NCBI GenBank assembly: GCA_964568355.1
Contig: CAZMRK010000360.1
Location: 1-19,698, forward strand
Length of the DNA stretch: 19,698 nt
Source: JAJPJX01 sp964568355
GTDB lineage: Bacteria > Acidobacteriota > Terriglobia > Bryobacterales > Bryobacteraceae
Direction of reading: 5' to 3'
The notes beneath the pieces are model-generated. The model was not told the DNA's origin, searched no databases, and worked only from the letters and a program-made list of their open reading frames with translations. Positions 6,902-14,572 of the stretch are shown one piece after another; positions within the stretch are counted from its first letter, which is position 1; every line of letters starts with the position of its first letter. Position numbers and translations under genes: made by a program.

Positions 6902-8422
6902 CTACGGATTTCCGCCGACGATGGGCACGTGGATCACGGTAACGGCGGGCTGGGAGAGAGCCTGGGTGATGGCCGGCGCGAGATCTTCCGCGCGGGTGAC
7001 GGCGAGGCCGCGTGCCCCCAGGGAGTCGGCCAGGCGATCGAAGGCGATGGGGCCGAGCGAACTGCTGATGGCTTCGCCGAACTGGCGCAGGTGTCCGGCG
7101 CGGGTGATGCCCCAACCCTGATCGTCGGCCACGACGGCGACGAAGGGGAGGCGCTGGCGGACGGCGCATTCCAGTTCGGAGACGGTGAAGGTGAAGCTGC
7201 CGTCGCCGGAGAGCAGGAGGATGGGGCGGCCGGGCCAGGCCATGCGCGCACCGATGGCTCCGCCGATGCCCCAGCCGACGACGCCGGAGCGGCCACAGGT
7301 CAGCCAGTGGCCGGGATAATGATCGCAGAGCAGTTGATGCGCCCACTGGCCGATGCTGCCGCCGTCGATGAGGAGCAGGGAATCGTCGCGGAGGACCTGG
7401 CGCAGGGCGGCGATGAGGTCGCGGGCGTGCAGGCCGCCCACTTGTTGGGAAACCGTGGCTTGCGAAGCTGCTGTGTGTTCCACCGATTGGCGGAACTGGT
7501 CGCGGCGCCGGCAGGCTTCGGCGAGCCAGGCGGTGGAGGGTTGAAGGCCGCGCAAGCCGCGCCATCCGCGCACGACCTGCGCTCCGGGAGCGATGGCATC
7601 GGGCTGAAGGAAACCGAGTCGGTAATCGATGGAGGCTCCGGCGAGGAGGATGCAATCGGCATCGGCGAGGAGGCGAGGCCCGCCGCTGGCGGCCCCGACG
7701 ACGCCCATGAAGGTGGGGATGGGGCGATCGATGACGCCGCGATCCCAGATGGGCACGACGACGGGGACGGCGTACTCTTCCGAGAAGCGCATGAGCTCTT
7801 CGCCGGCTCCGGCGTAGTAGACGCCGCTGCCGGCGATCAGCAGAGGCCGCTCGCAGCGGGAGACGTCGGCGTTCTCGTGCGCGAGCCCGGCTGGAGCCGC
7901 GGCGGGCAGGGGCCGGACTATTTCGGCGACCTCGGCGCGCTGGATATCCATGGGGAAGGTCAGATGGACGGGACCGGGCGCGGAGGCGGCGATGTGCCAG
8001 GCTTCGTCGAGGATCTGGAGGGCGCGCTCCGGACGGTCGATGACCCGGGAATAGTGGGTGACGGGGCGGGCCATGGCCACCTGGTCGATATCCTGAAAGT
8101 GGCCCAGGCCGCTGGTAGCGAACGCGCCCGCCCCGGTGATAAGCAGCAGGGGCGAGCCATCGAACCAGGCGTTGACGACGCCGGTAAGCGCGTTGGCGTG
8201 AGCGACACCGCTCGAAACGGCGCAGACGCCGGGCCGGCGTGTGAGGCGGCCCCAGGCTTCGGCGGCATAGGCGGCGGTCTGCTCATTGCGCGTATCGATG
8301 AGGCGGATGCCGGCGCGGCTGGCAGCGTGGAACAACGGATCGAGCCCATGGCCGCAGAGGGTGGCCATCCATTCCACTCCGCGTTCGCGAAGTCCGTTTA
8401 CGAAGCATTCAACGGCAGTCAT
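6902..8422 (-). CDS. ThDP-dependent acetolactate-synthase/2-hydroxyacyl-CoA-lyase-like enzyme
   Basis: The 506-aa protein has the three-domain layout of the family. An N-terminal PYR domain carries catalytic E47 in RNEQTAAYAAEAWG and a RRPGVCAVSSG loop. A central Rossmann-like domain covers about 190-340 (RPLLIAGSGVYYAG). The C-terminal PP domain has GDG at 406-408. The segment SGLGHFQDIDQVAMARPVTHYS resembles the oxalyl-CoA decarboxylase/HACL branch as well as acetolactate synthases. The residues that normally end the metal motif (GDG-x24-NN) are D433-D434 here, in ADDQGWG. The start overlaps the methyltransferase stop as ATGA, with AGGAGAG about 5 nt upstream, so translation is coupled. It is shorter than typical IlvB (about 560 aa) and has no ilvN/ilvC beside it, so a branched-chain amino-acid role is unlikely. 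The substrate is unknown. Confidence 0.88.
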   Translation of the reverse strand: MTAVECFVNGLRERGVEWMATLCGHGLDPLFHAASRAGIRLIDTRNEQTAAYAAEAWGRLTRRPGVCAVSSGVAHANALTGVVNAWFDGSPLLLITGAGAFATSGLGHFQDIDQVAMARPVTHYSRVIDRPERALQILDEAWHIAASAPGPVHLTFPMDIQRAEVAEIVRPLPAAAPAGLAHENADVSRCERPLLIAGSGVYYAGAGEELMRFSEEYAVPVVVPIWDRGVIDRPIPTFMGVVGAASGGPRLLADADCILLAGASIDYRLGFLQPDAIAPGAQVVRGWRGLRGLQPSTAWLAEACRRRDQFRQSVEHTAASQATVSQQVGGLHARDLIAALRQVLRDDSLLLIDGGSIGQWAHQLLCDHYPGHWLTCGRSGVVGWGIGGAIGARMAWPGRPILLLSGDGSFTFTVSELECAVRQRLPFVAVVADDQGWGITRAGHLRQFGEAISSSLGPIAFDRLADSLGARGLAVTRAEDLAPAITQALSQPAVTVIHVPIVGGNP

Positions 8423-8967
8423 TTTTCTCTCCTGGCGATCAGCTCGGCGGCCCGGCGGCGGTGTTCGGGCTGGCCCACTTCCGCGTAGTGCAGCAGGGTC
8501 CAGCCGGAGAAGAGCGACTGGAGCTCTCCGCTATGGAGCAGAAAGTTCGGGTTGCCGGGCCGGGAATCGTCGAACAAGTGAATCGTAGCAACAAACAGGC
8601 CGCCGGGACGAATGCCCTGGCGGATGGCGGGGAAGAGATCGCGGTGGAGATAGAAAAAATCACAGATCAGATCCCAGGCATCGGGCCGGATGAGGAAGGA
8701 CGGATGTTCCAGATCGGCGACGCGGGCGTCCACCGTGATTTGTTCGGCGGCGGCTTGTGCGCGTAGTGCAGCGATGGCAACGGTGGAAGCATCGAGGGCG
8801 GTGACACTCCACCCGTGGCGGGCGAGGAAGAGCGCGTTGCGTCCGGGGCCGCAGGCGAGATCGAGCGCGGCTCCGGGCGCCAGGCCGGCAACGGCACGGA
8901 CCAGCAGCGGCACGGGTTCGGTCTGGATGTTTTCCGGATTGCGGTAGTGCTGATCCCAGTCGCGCAC
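8419..8967 (-). CDS. Class I SAM-dependent methyltransferase
   Basis: The 182-aa product has motif I ALDLACGPGRNALFLA (residues 34-49), an acidic residue after strand 2 (D59 in ALDAS), VADLEHPSF, and DLICDFFYLHRDLFPAIRQGIRPGG, as in the small TehB/UbiE-like Rossmann methyltransferases. The N-terminus MRDWDQHYRNPEN is typical of this family. The start is a GTG (8967-8965) without an evident ribosome site; no better in-frame start is visible just upstream. It ends in a 4-bp ATGA overlap with the ThDP enzyme, so the two proteins are made together and may act in one pathway. The methyl acceptor is unknown. Confidence 0.88.
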   Translation of the reverse strand: MRDWDQHYRNPENIQTEPVPLLVRAVAGLAPGAALDLACGPGRNALFLARHGWSVTALDASTVAIAALRAQAAAEQITVDARVADLEHPSFLIRPDAWDLICDFFYLHRDLFPAIRQGIRPGGLFVATIHLFDDSRPGNPNFLLHSGELQSLFSGWTLLHYAEVGQPEHRRRAAELIARREK

Positions 8968-9024
8968 GAGGGAGAGAGCTAGCGTAGCGCGCCGCAGATT
9001 CCACGCGGGATACCTGCCTTCAGG

Positions 9025-9088
9025 GCAAAGCGGGGACAGGCGACGAATTTCGCAAATACGGCGAATTTCATGCCAGTCCCCGGTTTGC
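9025..9088. repeat. REP-like long palindrome, copy A
   Basis: Outer arms 9025-9041 and 9072-9088 pair at 15 of 17 positions (left arm GCAAAGCGGGGACAGGC). Inside, GAATTTCGC and GCGAATTTC form a further near-perfect stem. The GGGGAC / GTCCCC core is shared with the palindrome at 9505-9587. It fills most of the gap between the 106-aa gene and the methyltransferase gene. Confidence 0.8.
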
Positions 9089-9102
9089 AGCGTCGTTTCA
9101 AG

Positions 9103-9423
9103 CTAGCGAGCCTTTCGGACGGTGGCGAACTGTTCGGCGAGCGCTTCGACGAGCAGGCTGGTTTCGGTGGCGCGCAGCAGGTCGTGCAGTTCGGTAGCGG
9201 CGGCGAGGAGGCGGCGGTAACGCGGCTCCCATTCTTTGAGCGTGGGGCGGGGGTCGACACGGCCGGGGATATCGCCGTGACGCTGGTGGAGGCGGTCTTC
9301 CAGGGCCTGCGTGACCAGATTTTTTTCGAGGCGCTCCTGACAGGCTTCTTTGAGGATTCCGAACAGCCAGATCAGCTCGCGGTGGTCCAGGTCGGCGAGG
9401 GGATTGCGGACGGGTCGAGTCAC
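9103..9423 (-). CDS. Hypothetical helical protein, 106 aa
   Basis: I do not recognise this family. The frame stays open upstream to 9588, but that part runs through the palindrome at 9505-9587 and reads as low-quality sequence, so I prefer the GTG at 9423 (MTRPVRNPLADLDHRELIW). No ribosome site is clear. The product is mostly charged helices: DHRELIWLFGILKEACQERLEKN, then EWEPRYRRLLAAATELHDLLR, then TSLLVEALAEQFATVRKAR. It has no signal peptide, TM segment or catalytic motif, and one cysteine. Both flanks are REP-like palindromes. A start at another upstream codon, or a non-coding stretch, cannot be ruled out, but the helical heptad-like composition favours a real protein. Confidence 0.6.
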   Translation of the reverse strand: MTRPVRNPLADLDHRELIWLFGILKEACQERLEKNLVTQALEDRLHQRHGDIPGRVDPRPTLKEWEPRYRRLLAAATELHDLLRATETSLLVEALAEQFATVRKAR

Positions 9424-9504
9424 GAGGTCAATGCTTAGAATAGCCGAAGGCCGGCGGAGGAGACAACCGGTTGACGCGGAATGGTGTCCGCTTGCCGACG
9501 GGGT

Positions 9505-9587
9505 TGAAAAAATGCGGGGACACGGCTGCCAGCGTTGCAAGGGAACGCGTTCGAGACGCTTGCCCGCAGTGTCCCCGCATTTTTTCA
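9505..9587. repeat. REP-like long palindrome, copy B
   Basis: A perfect 19-bp inverted repeat: 9505-9523 (TGAAAAAATGCGGGGACAC) and 9569-9587. The 45-bp middle holds a smaller imperfect stem (GCAAG at 9537-9541, CTTGC at 9559-9563). The arms share GCGGGGAC with copy A. Because T- and A-runs sit at the arm ends, it could also act as a terminator on either strand. Confidence 0.85.
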
Positions 9588-9603
9588 CAGGGCGCCACGG
9601 CGG

Positions 9604-9762
9604 TTATTTGGGGAGGGGCTTGACCAGTTTCCAGAGTCCTCTTCCACACAGGTTGGGGCAGGTGGGGAAGGTGTCGCCTTCGCGGAAGGTTTGCGGCGTC
9701 TTGCAGACGGTGCACCAGTACACGCCCGTGGCGGGGACGGCGGTGCCGGGTTGATGATTCAT
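9604..9762 (-). CDS. 52-aa zinc-ribbon protein
   Basis: Reading the minus strand from the ATG at 9762-9760 gives 52 codons to TAA at 9606-9604. The product begins MNHQPGTAVPATGVYW and carries C17-x2-C20 and C35-x3-C39, two cysteine pairs that would bind zinc in a rubredoxin/zinc-ribbon fold; the tail is basic (WKLVKPLPK). The gene starts inside the HAD phosphatase stop codon (ATGA overlap), so its translation is coupled to that gene. It is short enough to be overlooked by length cut-offs. Function unknown; a small nucleic-acid- or protein-binding ribbon is the usual reading. Confidence 0.85.
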   Translation of the reverse strand: MNHQPGTAVPATGVYWCTVCKTPQTFREGDTFPTCPNLCGRGLWKLVKPLPK

Positions 9763-10427
9763 GACGGATTTCCATTGCGCCGGGCGAGGACCCAGGCGGC
9801 CATTTCTTCCATGTGATCCACCACCAGATCGGGGGCGGGATCCACGAGGGTCTCGGGCTGAAAGCCATAGGTGACCCCGCAGGAGCGCACCTGGGCGTTA
9901 CGCGCGGTCTGGATATCGACGCTGCTATCGCCGACCATGAGGGTGTGCTCGCGGGTCACGCCGCACTCCTCCATCAACGTCTGGACGCCGATGGGATGCG
10001 GCTTCTTGTGGGGGAAGCTGTTGCCTCCGTACAGCTCGTGAAAGTATCCGGCCGCGCGCAGACCTTCGATGATGGTCTTGCTGATCTTCACGGGCTTATT
10101 GGTGAGGATCGCCATCGCGACGCCGGCATCGCGCAGGCGGAGGAGCGATTCGAGAACGCCGGGATAGAAGCGCGTATTCTCGAGGCAATGCTCACGGTAG
10201 TATTCGATGAAATATTCCAGGGCCTCCTGGACCTCCTCCTCGGCGGCCTGCGGACCGAGGACCCTGCGAACCAGCACGGGAGCGCCGTTGCCGACGTAGG
10301 AGTAGACGCGCTCGTTGGACAGGGGTGTCATGCCCAAATGCCGGCACATGGCATTTACAGAGTTGGCGAGATCGAGCTTGGAATCGATCAACGTGCCGTC
10401 GAGATCGAAAATGACCAGATCCTTCAT
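9759..10427 (-). CDS. gph: HAD-superfamily phosphoglycolate-phosphatase-like hydrolase
   Basis: All HAD motifs are visible in 222 aa: motif I DLDGTLIDS with nucleophile D8 and acid/base D10, motif II T109 (AILTNKP), motif III K142 in HKKPHP, and motif IV GDSSVDIQTARNA (D167, D171). A helical cap lies at about residues 17-85. This is the Gph/PGP branch, which removes the phosphate from 2-phosphoglycolate in DNA-repair or oxygenation salvage. The exact substrate is not proven by sequence. It begins 11 bp after the TonB-receptor stop codon and overlaps the 52-aa zinc-ribbon gene at its end. The upstream ribosome site is weak, so expression may depend on read-through from the receptor gene. Confidence 0.9.
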   Translation of the reverse strand: MKDLVIFDLDGTLIDSKLDLANSVNAMCRHLGMTPLSNERVYSYVGNGAPVLVRRVLGPQAAEEEVQEALEYFIEYYREHCLENTRFYPGVLESLLRLRDAGVAMAILTNKPVKISKTIIEGLRAAGYFHELYGGNSFPHKKPHPIGVQTLMEECGVTREHTLMVGDSSVDIQTARNAQVRSCGVTYGFQPETLVDPAPDLVVDHMEEMAAWVLARRNGNPS

Positions 10428-10438
10428 CCGATGAGGGG

Positions 10439-13400
10439 TTAAAACTCCAGTTTAAGCGCTAGCTGGCCCTGGCGCGGAGTATTGGCCTGAGCGCTGACCC
10501 GGCCGAAGTTGGCATTGCTGACGTTGGCGGCCGGAGCGGCGAAGACGACACGATTGAAGACATTGAAAAACTCGGCGCGGAAGGTGAGCGACATGCGCTC
10601 CCAGAGCGCGGTGCGTTTGATCAGTCCCCAGCTCTCGTTGAATAGAGGGAAGCTCCGGAGATCGCCGTAGGAGCGGGCCGAGGTGCCGATGCGATAGGCG
10701 GCCGGGACGGCGAAGGCGGCGGGGTTGATGTAGCGGTCGGCTGCCGGATCGAAGCTGCCGAAATCGGCCTGGCGGGCGACGCCAGAGACCACATCGGGCC
10801 GCAGCGTGGCATTGAAGATGGGCAAGGTGTTGTTGGCGGAGAGGACGATGGGCTTGCCGGACATGTACTGCTGGATGCCGCTGAAGGTCCAGCCTCCGGC
10901 CAGCTTGCCGATTACGCCGCCGTGGTTGAGGAATTTCCGCCCGGGGCCGAAGGGCAGTTCATAGAGGAAGCTGACGGCGACGTTGTGGGGTACGTCGTTG
11001 GTGCTGAGCGCTTTTTCCAGAGCGCGATTGTAATAGGTCTGGCCGTTTGGTCCGCCGCCGGCCTGGACATCGCCATCGGAGAGGGTTTTGGACCAGGTGT
11101 AAGCGACCAGGTAGGTGAGGCCGAAGGACATGCGTTTCTGCGCTTTGACCTGCAGCGCGTGGTAGGTGGAGTTGCCGTTGGGATTGGAGCGCTCCGAGAT
11201 GGCCAGGTACTGCGGATAGGGCCGCAGGGCCTGGGCCACCGAGCCCTGGAAGCCGGCATAGGGCAAGGCGATGCCGGCGGCCCGGGCCTGCGCGGATGCA
11301 GCCGGCTGTGTCAGCAGAGAGCCGAGCGAGAGATAACGCGGATCCACCTCATTGATGTTGAACAGGCCGTTTCCCAGACGAGTGCCCTTGTTGCCGGTGT
11401 AGTTGGCTTCCAGCACGACGGACGCGGGCAGTTCGTGCTGAATGCCGATGCTCCAGTTCTGGAAGTAGGGCGGCCGGCCATCACCGCGCCCGATGTAATT
11501 GACGTTCTGATTATTGGCGACATCGGGACGGATGACGGGTGGCTGGACGAAGTTCTGAGGGAAGCCGGAATCCCAATAAAAAGCGGGAGTCACGCCGGCA
11601 TCGGTGCTGCTGGGGGTCGGCGAAGCATTAAATCCGAAGCCAAAACTTTGCGAACTGCGCAGACCGGCGGTGGCATTGCCGGGCGCATAGTAAATGCCGT
11701 AACCGCCGCGCAAGACGGTGGAGGGCTTGAACGCATAAGCGAAGCCGAAGCGGGGGCCGAAATTCTTGTAGTAGGTATCGGCGAAGCTGCTCATGCCGCT
11801 GCGGCCGGAACCGCTGCCAAGGAAGGAGATGGCGCCCAGGCGATTGCCGGCGGAGGGATTGGGGATGGAAGGATCAAAGCCGGACAGGTTGCTGTGCGCT
11901 TCCGCGCGGGGGAAGAACAGGTCGTAGCGGAAGCCGAGGTTAAGGGTGAGCTTGCGGGTGGCTTTCCAATCGTCCTGGATATAAGCGGCCAGCGAGCGGT
12001 AGCGGTTGCCGGGAACCACGGCGAGAACGTTGCGGGCGGCGTTATCCACGGCTCCGAGGAGGAAACTGGCAAAGGCATCGCCGGTGGAAGCTCGGCCGGC
12101 GGCGGTAGGAAACGCGGTTTCGAGCGAGTTGAAGGCGAACTGGCCCTGGGAGAGGAAGAAATCGGCGCCATTGGTCTGTAGCCAGCGCACTTCGCCGCCG
12201 AACTTGAAGCTGTGACTGCCGTGCACCCAGCTTACGTTATCGGTAATCTGCCAGACGTTATTGACCTGGCTTCCCACGGATTTCTGGTTGGGCGTGGTGA
12301 GCGTGGTGATATCGCCGCCGCCGAGGACGTTGTAGCCGTTGCTGAACGTGACGATCGGGAAGGCATCGCCGGCGCCGGACTGCACGCCCTGGAGTCCCAG
12401 TTTCTCGGGCCAGCCCTGGTTGGCGGAGAGATCGGCCCAGTATTGACCTTCGCGGGTGAACCCGACGGCCAGGTGGTTGAGCACGGTGGGGCTGAAGATG
12501 TGGTCGTCGGTGAGACGGACCCAGCGCGAGCGATAGTCCTCGTCTTTGGAGGGGGAGAGCGGCAACGGCAGCAGTTCCGGAGCGTGGGTGGTCTGCGTGC
12601 CGATGTAGACGAAGGCGCTGAGGCGGTTGCGATCACTGAAGGAATGGTCGATTTTGACATCGACCTGATCGCGATCAAAGCGCTTGGCGCCTACGGTGAG
12701 AAAGTTGTTGAACGGCGAGTTATTGATGGTGGCCGGGTAGAGCGCGGCGATCTTCTGGGAGACGCTGCTGATGCGCGAGGAGGGAATCACGTTGCCGGGG
12801 AACGGGTCGCGCAGGAAGCCTCCGGCGCCGTCGGGGCGCGTCGTCATCGGATCGTAGATGGGCACCTGATTTCCGGCACGATCCACCAGGCTGGAGAAAT
12901 CGCCCTGGCGAAAGGCTTCGGGCGGAATGCTGGTGAGCTGATTGGTGGCGCCCTGGCGGAAACGGAAGCCGCTATAGACCACGTGGAAGAAGGTCTTGTT
13001 GCTGCCGTTGTAGAGCCTGGGAATGAAGACGGGACCACCCAGCGCGAAGCCATACTCATTCTGGCGATTCACCGGGGTTGTAGAAGCGAAGAAGCCGCGC
13101 GCGTCGAAGACATTGTTGCGCAGATAGTCAAAGAGGGTGCCGTGCAGATCATTGGTGCCGGACTTGGTGGTGAAGACCTCGAATCCGCCACCGGTGCGGC
13201 CGTATTCGGCGCTGAAGTTCGAGCTGACCAGCTTAAATTCCGCGATGGCCTCGACGGAAGGATAGGTGAAGAGGATGCCGCCGCTTTCCGGACTGGTGGA
13301 GCCGATGCCGTCGAGCAGGACTTCCTTGGCGCGCGATTGGGAGCCGTTGATCTGGGTATTGCCGGAGTCTCCGGTGACTCCGGGAGCGAGGAAGATGAAG

Positions 13401-13858
13401 CTCTCGGGGTTGCGCATGTTGCCGGAGACGGAGAGCGGCAGATCGATGACCAGATTGCGATTGACGACGGTGCCCAGATCCGAGGTCGAAGATTCGACGG
13501 CAGCCGGCGCGGACGAGACCTCGACGGTCTGATCGACGGCGCCCACCGAGAGCCAGATATCGAGCGTGACGGTCTGCGCGATGCTGATATCGACGTCCTT
13601 GTGCAGGTAGCGCGTAAATCCGGGGGCTTCCACGGTGACGTCATAGCGTCCCACGGGCAATTGCTGGATCGAGTAAACACCGGTCTGGTTGCTTTGCGCG
13701 GTGTACCGGACACGGGTCGACTGACTGAGCGCTTCGACTTTGGCGTCCGGCACGGCGGCAGCAGTAGGATCGAGGACGCGGCCGGTGATGGTGCCCCGGT
13801 CGGACTGCGCGAACGCGGAGCAAGTCCCTAGCAGGAGGAATAAGGCCCTTTTCACCAT
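10439..13858 (-). CDS. Oar-like TonB-dependent receptor with N-terminal CarboxypepD_reg domain
   Basis: From the ATG at 13858 the protein is 1139 aa. An earlier start at 13921 would put 21 non-signal residues in front of the signal peptide, so I reject it. The order is: signal peptide (MVKRALFLLLGTCSAFA-Q), Cna-B-like carboxypeptidase-regulatory domain at about 22-107 (TITGRVLDPTAAAVPDAKVEA), plug-like region at about 110-250 (NGSQSRAKEVLLDGIGST, EFKLVSSNFSAEYGRTGGG), then a long beta-barrel rich in aromatic residues, ending LALKLEF with the terminal Phe used for barrel insertion. It would sit in the outer membrane, taking up a ligand with TonB energy. Such receptors form large families in Acidobacteriota. 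No neighbour tells the ligand. The HAD gene follows at 11 bp. Confidence 0.93.
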   Translation of the reverse strand: MVKRALFLLLGTCSAFAQSDRGTITGRVLDPTAAAVPDAKVEALSQSTRVRYTAQSNQTGVYSIQQLPVGRYDVTVEAPGFTRYLHKDVDISIAQTVTLDIWLSVGAVDQTVEVSSAPAAVESSTSDLGTVVNRNLVIDLPLSVSGNMRNPESFIFLAPGVTGDSGNTQINGSQSRAKEVLLDGIGSTSPESGGILFTYPSVEAIAEFKLVSSNFSAEYGRTGGGFEVFTTKSGTNDLHGTLFDYLRNNVFDARGFFASTTPVNRQNEYGFALGGPVFIPRLYNGSNKTFFHVVYSGFRFRQGATNQLTSIPPEAFRQGDFSSLVDRAGNQVPIYDPMTTRPDGAGGFLRDPFPGNVIPSSRISSVSQKIAALYPATINNSPFNNFLTVGAKRFDRDQVDVKIDHSFSDRNRLSAFVYIGTQTTHAPELLPLPLSPSKDEDYRSRWVRLTDDHIFSPTVLNHLAVGFTREGQYWADLSANQGWPEKLGLQGVQSGAGDAFPIVTFSNGYNVLGGGDITTLTTPNQKSVGSQVNNVWQITDNVSWVHGSHSFKFGGEVRWLQTNGADFFLSQGQFAFNSLETAFPTAAGRASTGDAFASFLLGAVDNAARNVLAVVPGNRYRSLAAYIQDDWKATRKLTLNLGFRYDLFFPRAEAHSNLSGFDPSIPNPSAGNRLGAISFLGSGSGRSGMSSFADTYYKNFGPRFGFAYAFKPSTVLRGGYGIYYAPGNATAGLRSSQSFGFGFNASPTPSSTDAGVTPAFYWDSGFPQNFVQPPVIRPDVANNQNVNYIGRGDGRPPYFQNWSIGIQHELPASVVLEANYTGNKGTRLGNGLFNINEVDPRYLSLGSLLTQPAASAQARAAGIALPYAGFQGSVAQALRPYPQYLAISERSNPNGNSTYHALQVKAQKRMSFGLTYLVAYTWSKTLSDGDVQAGGGPNGQTYYNRALEKALSTNDVPHNVAVSFLYELPFGPGRKFLNHGGVIGKLAGGWTFSGIQQYMSGKPIVLSANNTLPIFNATLRPDVVSGVARQADFGSFDPAADRYINPAAFAVPAAYRIGTSARSYGDLRSFPLFNESWGLIKRTALWERMSLTFRAEFFNVFNRVVFAAPAANVSNANFGRVSAQANTPRQGQLALKLEF

Positions 13859-13861
13859 TAA

Positions 13862-13876
13862 CCTGATGATATCAGG
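13862..13876. promoter_or_regulatory. Palindrome in the receptor 5' region
   Basis: CCTGAT-N3-ATCAGG lies 4 bp upstream of the receptor start codon, overlapping its translation-initiation region. A related TTAACCTGA sequence, in the same orientation, occurs at 13949-13957 in the same divergent gap. Either an operator or a hairpin limiting translation of the receptor would fit. Confidence 0.4.
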
Positions 13877-14000
13877 CGGCAGCGCAAGGCGAGGGCGCGG
13901 AACGTACGCACTTTGACTCATTGCTCCCGCGCGCTGACTTGGTAATCTTTAACCTGAAGCATCTGGGCGAAGCGTGGCGGAAGATAGTGGAGAGGCAAAG

Positions 14001-14246
14001 ATGAGAAGAAGTAATGTTGCACTCAGACTTCAGACTGCCCTTCTGGACGAGGCGCGCCGTGTGGCGGAAAAAGAGGGAGTCGCGCTAAATCAGTTGATCA
14101 ACGTGGCGGTGGCGGAAAAGTTGTCAGCATTGCGGACTGAGGACTATTTCCGCGAACGCGCGGCTCGGAGCAACATCAAGAAGGCCAAGGATGTACTCAA
14201 GCGCGCCGGCAGAGGAAAGCCTCCGGTACCGGGCGACGAGAAGTAG
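14001..14246 (+). CDS. HicB-type antitoxin-like ribbon-helix-helix protein
   Basis: The start at 14001 is chosen because GAGAGG lies 5 nt upstream; an earlier ATG at 13974 adds 9 residues without such a site. The 81-aa product opens with a strand (SNVALRLQ) and two helices (LLDEARRVAEKEG, ALNQLINVAVAEKLSAL), the ribbon-helix-helix DNA-binding fold of HicB-family antitoxins. A basic tail follows (RTEDYFRERAARSNIKKAKDVLKRAG). No toxin reading frame follows: the fis-like gene on the other strand starts its 3' end 27 bp later, and the upstream side is the receptor's promoter region. It is therefore a solitary regulator or an orphan antitoxin. It is divergent from the receptor gene. Confidence 0.82.
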   Translation: MRRSNVALRLQTALLDEARRVAEKEGVALNQLINVAVAEKLSALRTEDYFRERAARSNIKKAKDVLKRAGRGKPPVPGDEK

Positions 14247-14273
14247 CCATTCGCAACTACCGTGAATCGTGAG

Positions 14274-14540
14274 CTAGGCGCGCTTGGTGCGTTTTCGCGC
14301 AGCCAGCTCGGAGCGCGCCGGTTTGCGGCGATTGGCGGCGGGCTCCAGGGCATACTGCACCATCTTGCGCTGGAGGGTATTCCGATGAATGCCGAGCAGC
14401 TTGGCTGCGGCAGACTGATTTCCAGTGGTTTGATTGAGGGCTCGTCCGATCAAAGATCGTTCCAGGATCTCGACGGCCTCTTCCAGAAAGAAGCCATTGC
14501 CCATCAGATGCTCCACCAGACTCTCAAATTTCTCTTTCAT
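14274..14540 (-). CDS. Fis-family helix-turn-helix protein
   Basis: The 88-aa protein has an N-terminal helical part (MKEKFESLVEHLMGNGFFLEEAVEIL) and the Fis/NtrC-type HTH at about residues 27-62: ERSLIGRALNQTTGNQSAAAKLLGIHRNTLQRKM, with the typical G-N-x-S-x-A-A-x-x-L-G-I-x-R-x-T-L pattern. A very basic tail (RRKPARSELAARKRTKRA) would add DNA contacts. It lacks any receiver or AAA+ domain, so it is a small nucleoid-type or local regulator rather than a sigma54 activator. It is 32 bp downstream of cvpA and last in the purC-cvpA-fis run. Confidence 0.9.
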   Translation of the reverse strand: MKEKFESLVEHLMGNGFFLEEAVEILERSLIGRALNQTTGNQSAAAKLLGIHRNTLQRKMVQYALEPAANRRKPARSELAARKRTKRA

Positions 14541-14572
14541 GCGGTCCCTTCTCTATCTTCAGGCGGCGGGTC

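Noticed and set aside
5462..8488. A 1008-codon open frame on the plus strand opposite the amidohydrolase, PspC and ThDP genes
   Set aside because: It spans several well-supported genes and their gaps, has no domain marks, and is low-complexity in Gly, Ala, Asp and Glu, as expected of the antisense of GC-rich codons.
9025..9587. CRISPR-like array
   Set aside because: The repeats are inverted, differ in length and are only two, with no regular spacers or cas genes.
9424..9588. Upstream extension of the 106-aa gene through the palindrome
   Set aside because: The extension encodes the palindrome arm itself and has no coding character; the GTG at 9423 is preferred, although weak.
10922..13831. 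Long plus-strand frames (419 and 539 codons) opposite the TonB receptor
   Set aside because: Composition is a mirror of the receptor codons and no ribosome site or family motif is visible; the receptor has signal peptide, plug and terminal Phe.
14001..14246. HicAB toxin-antitoxin pair
   Set aside because: No toxin-sized frame with HicA or nuclease features is next to it on either side.
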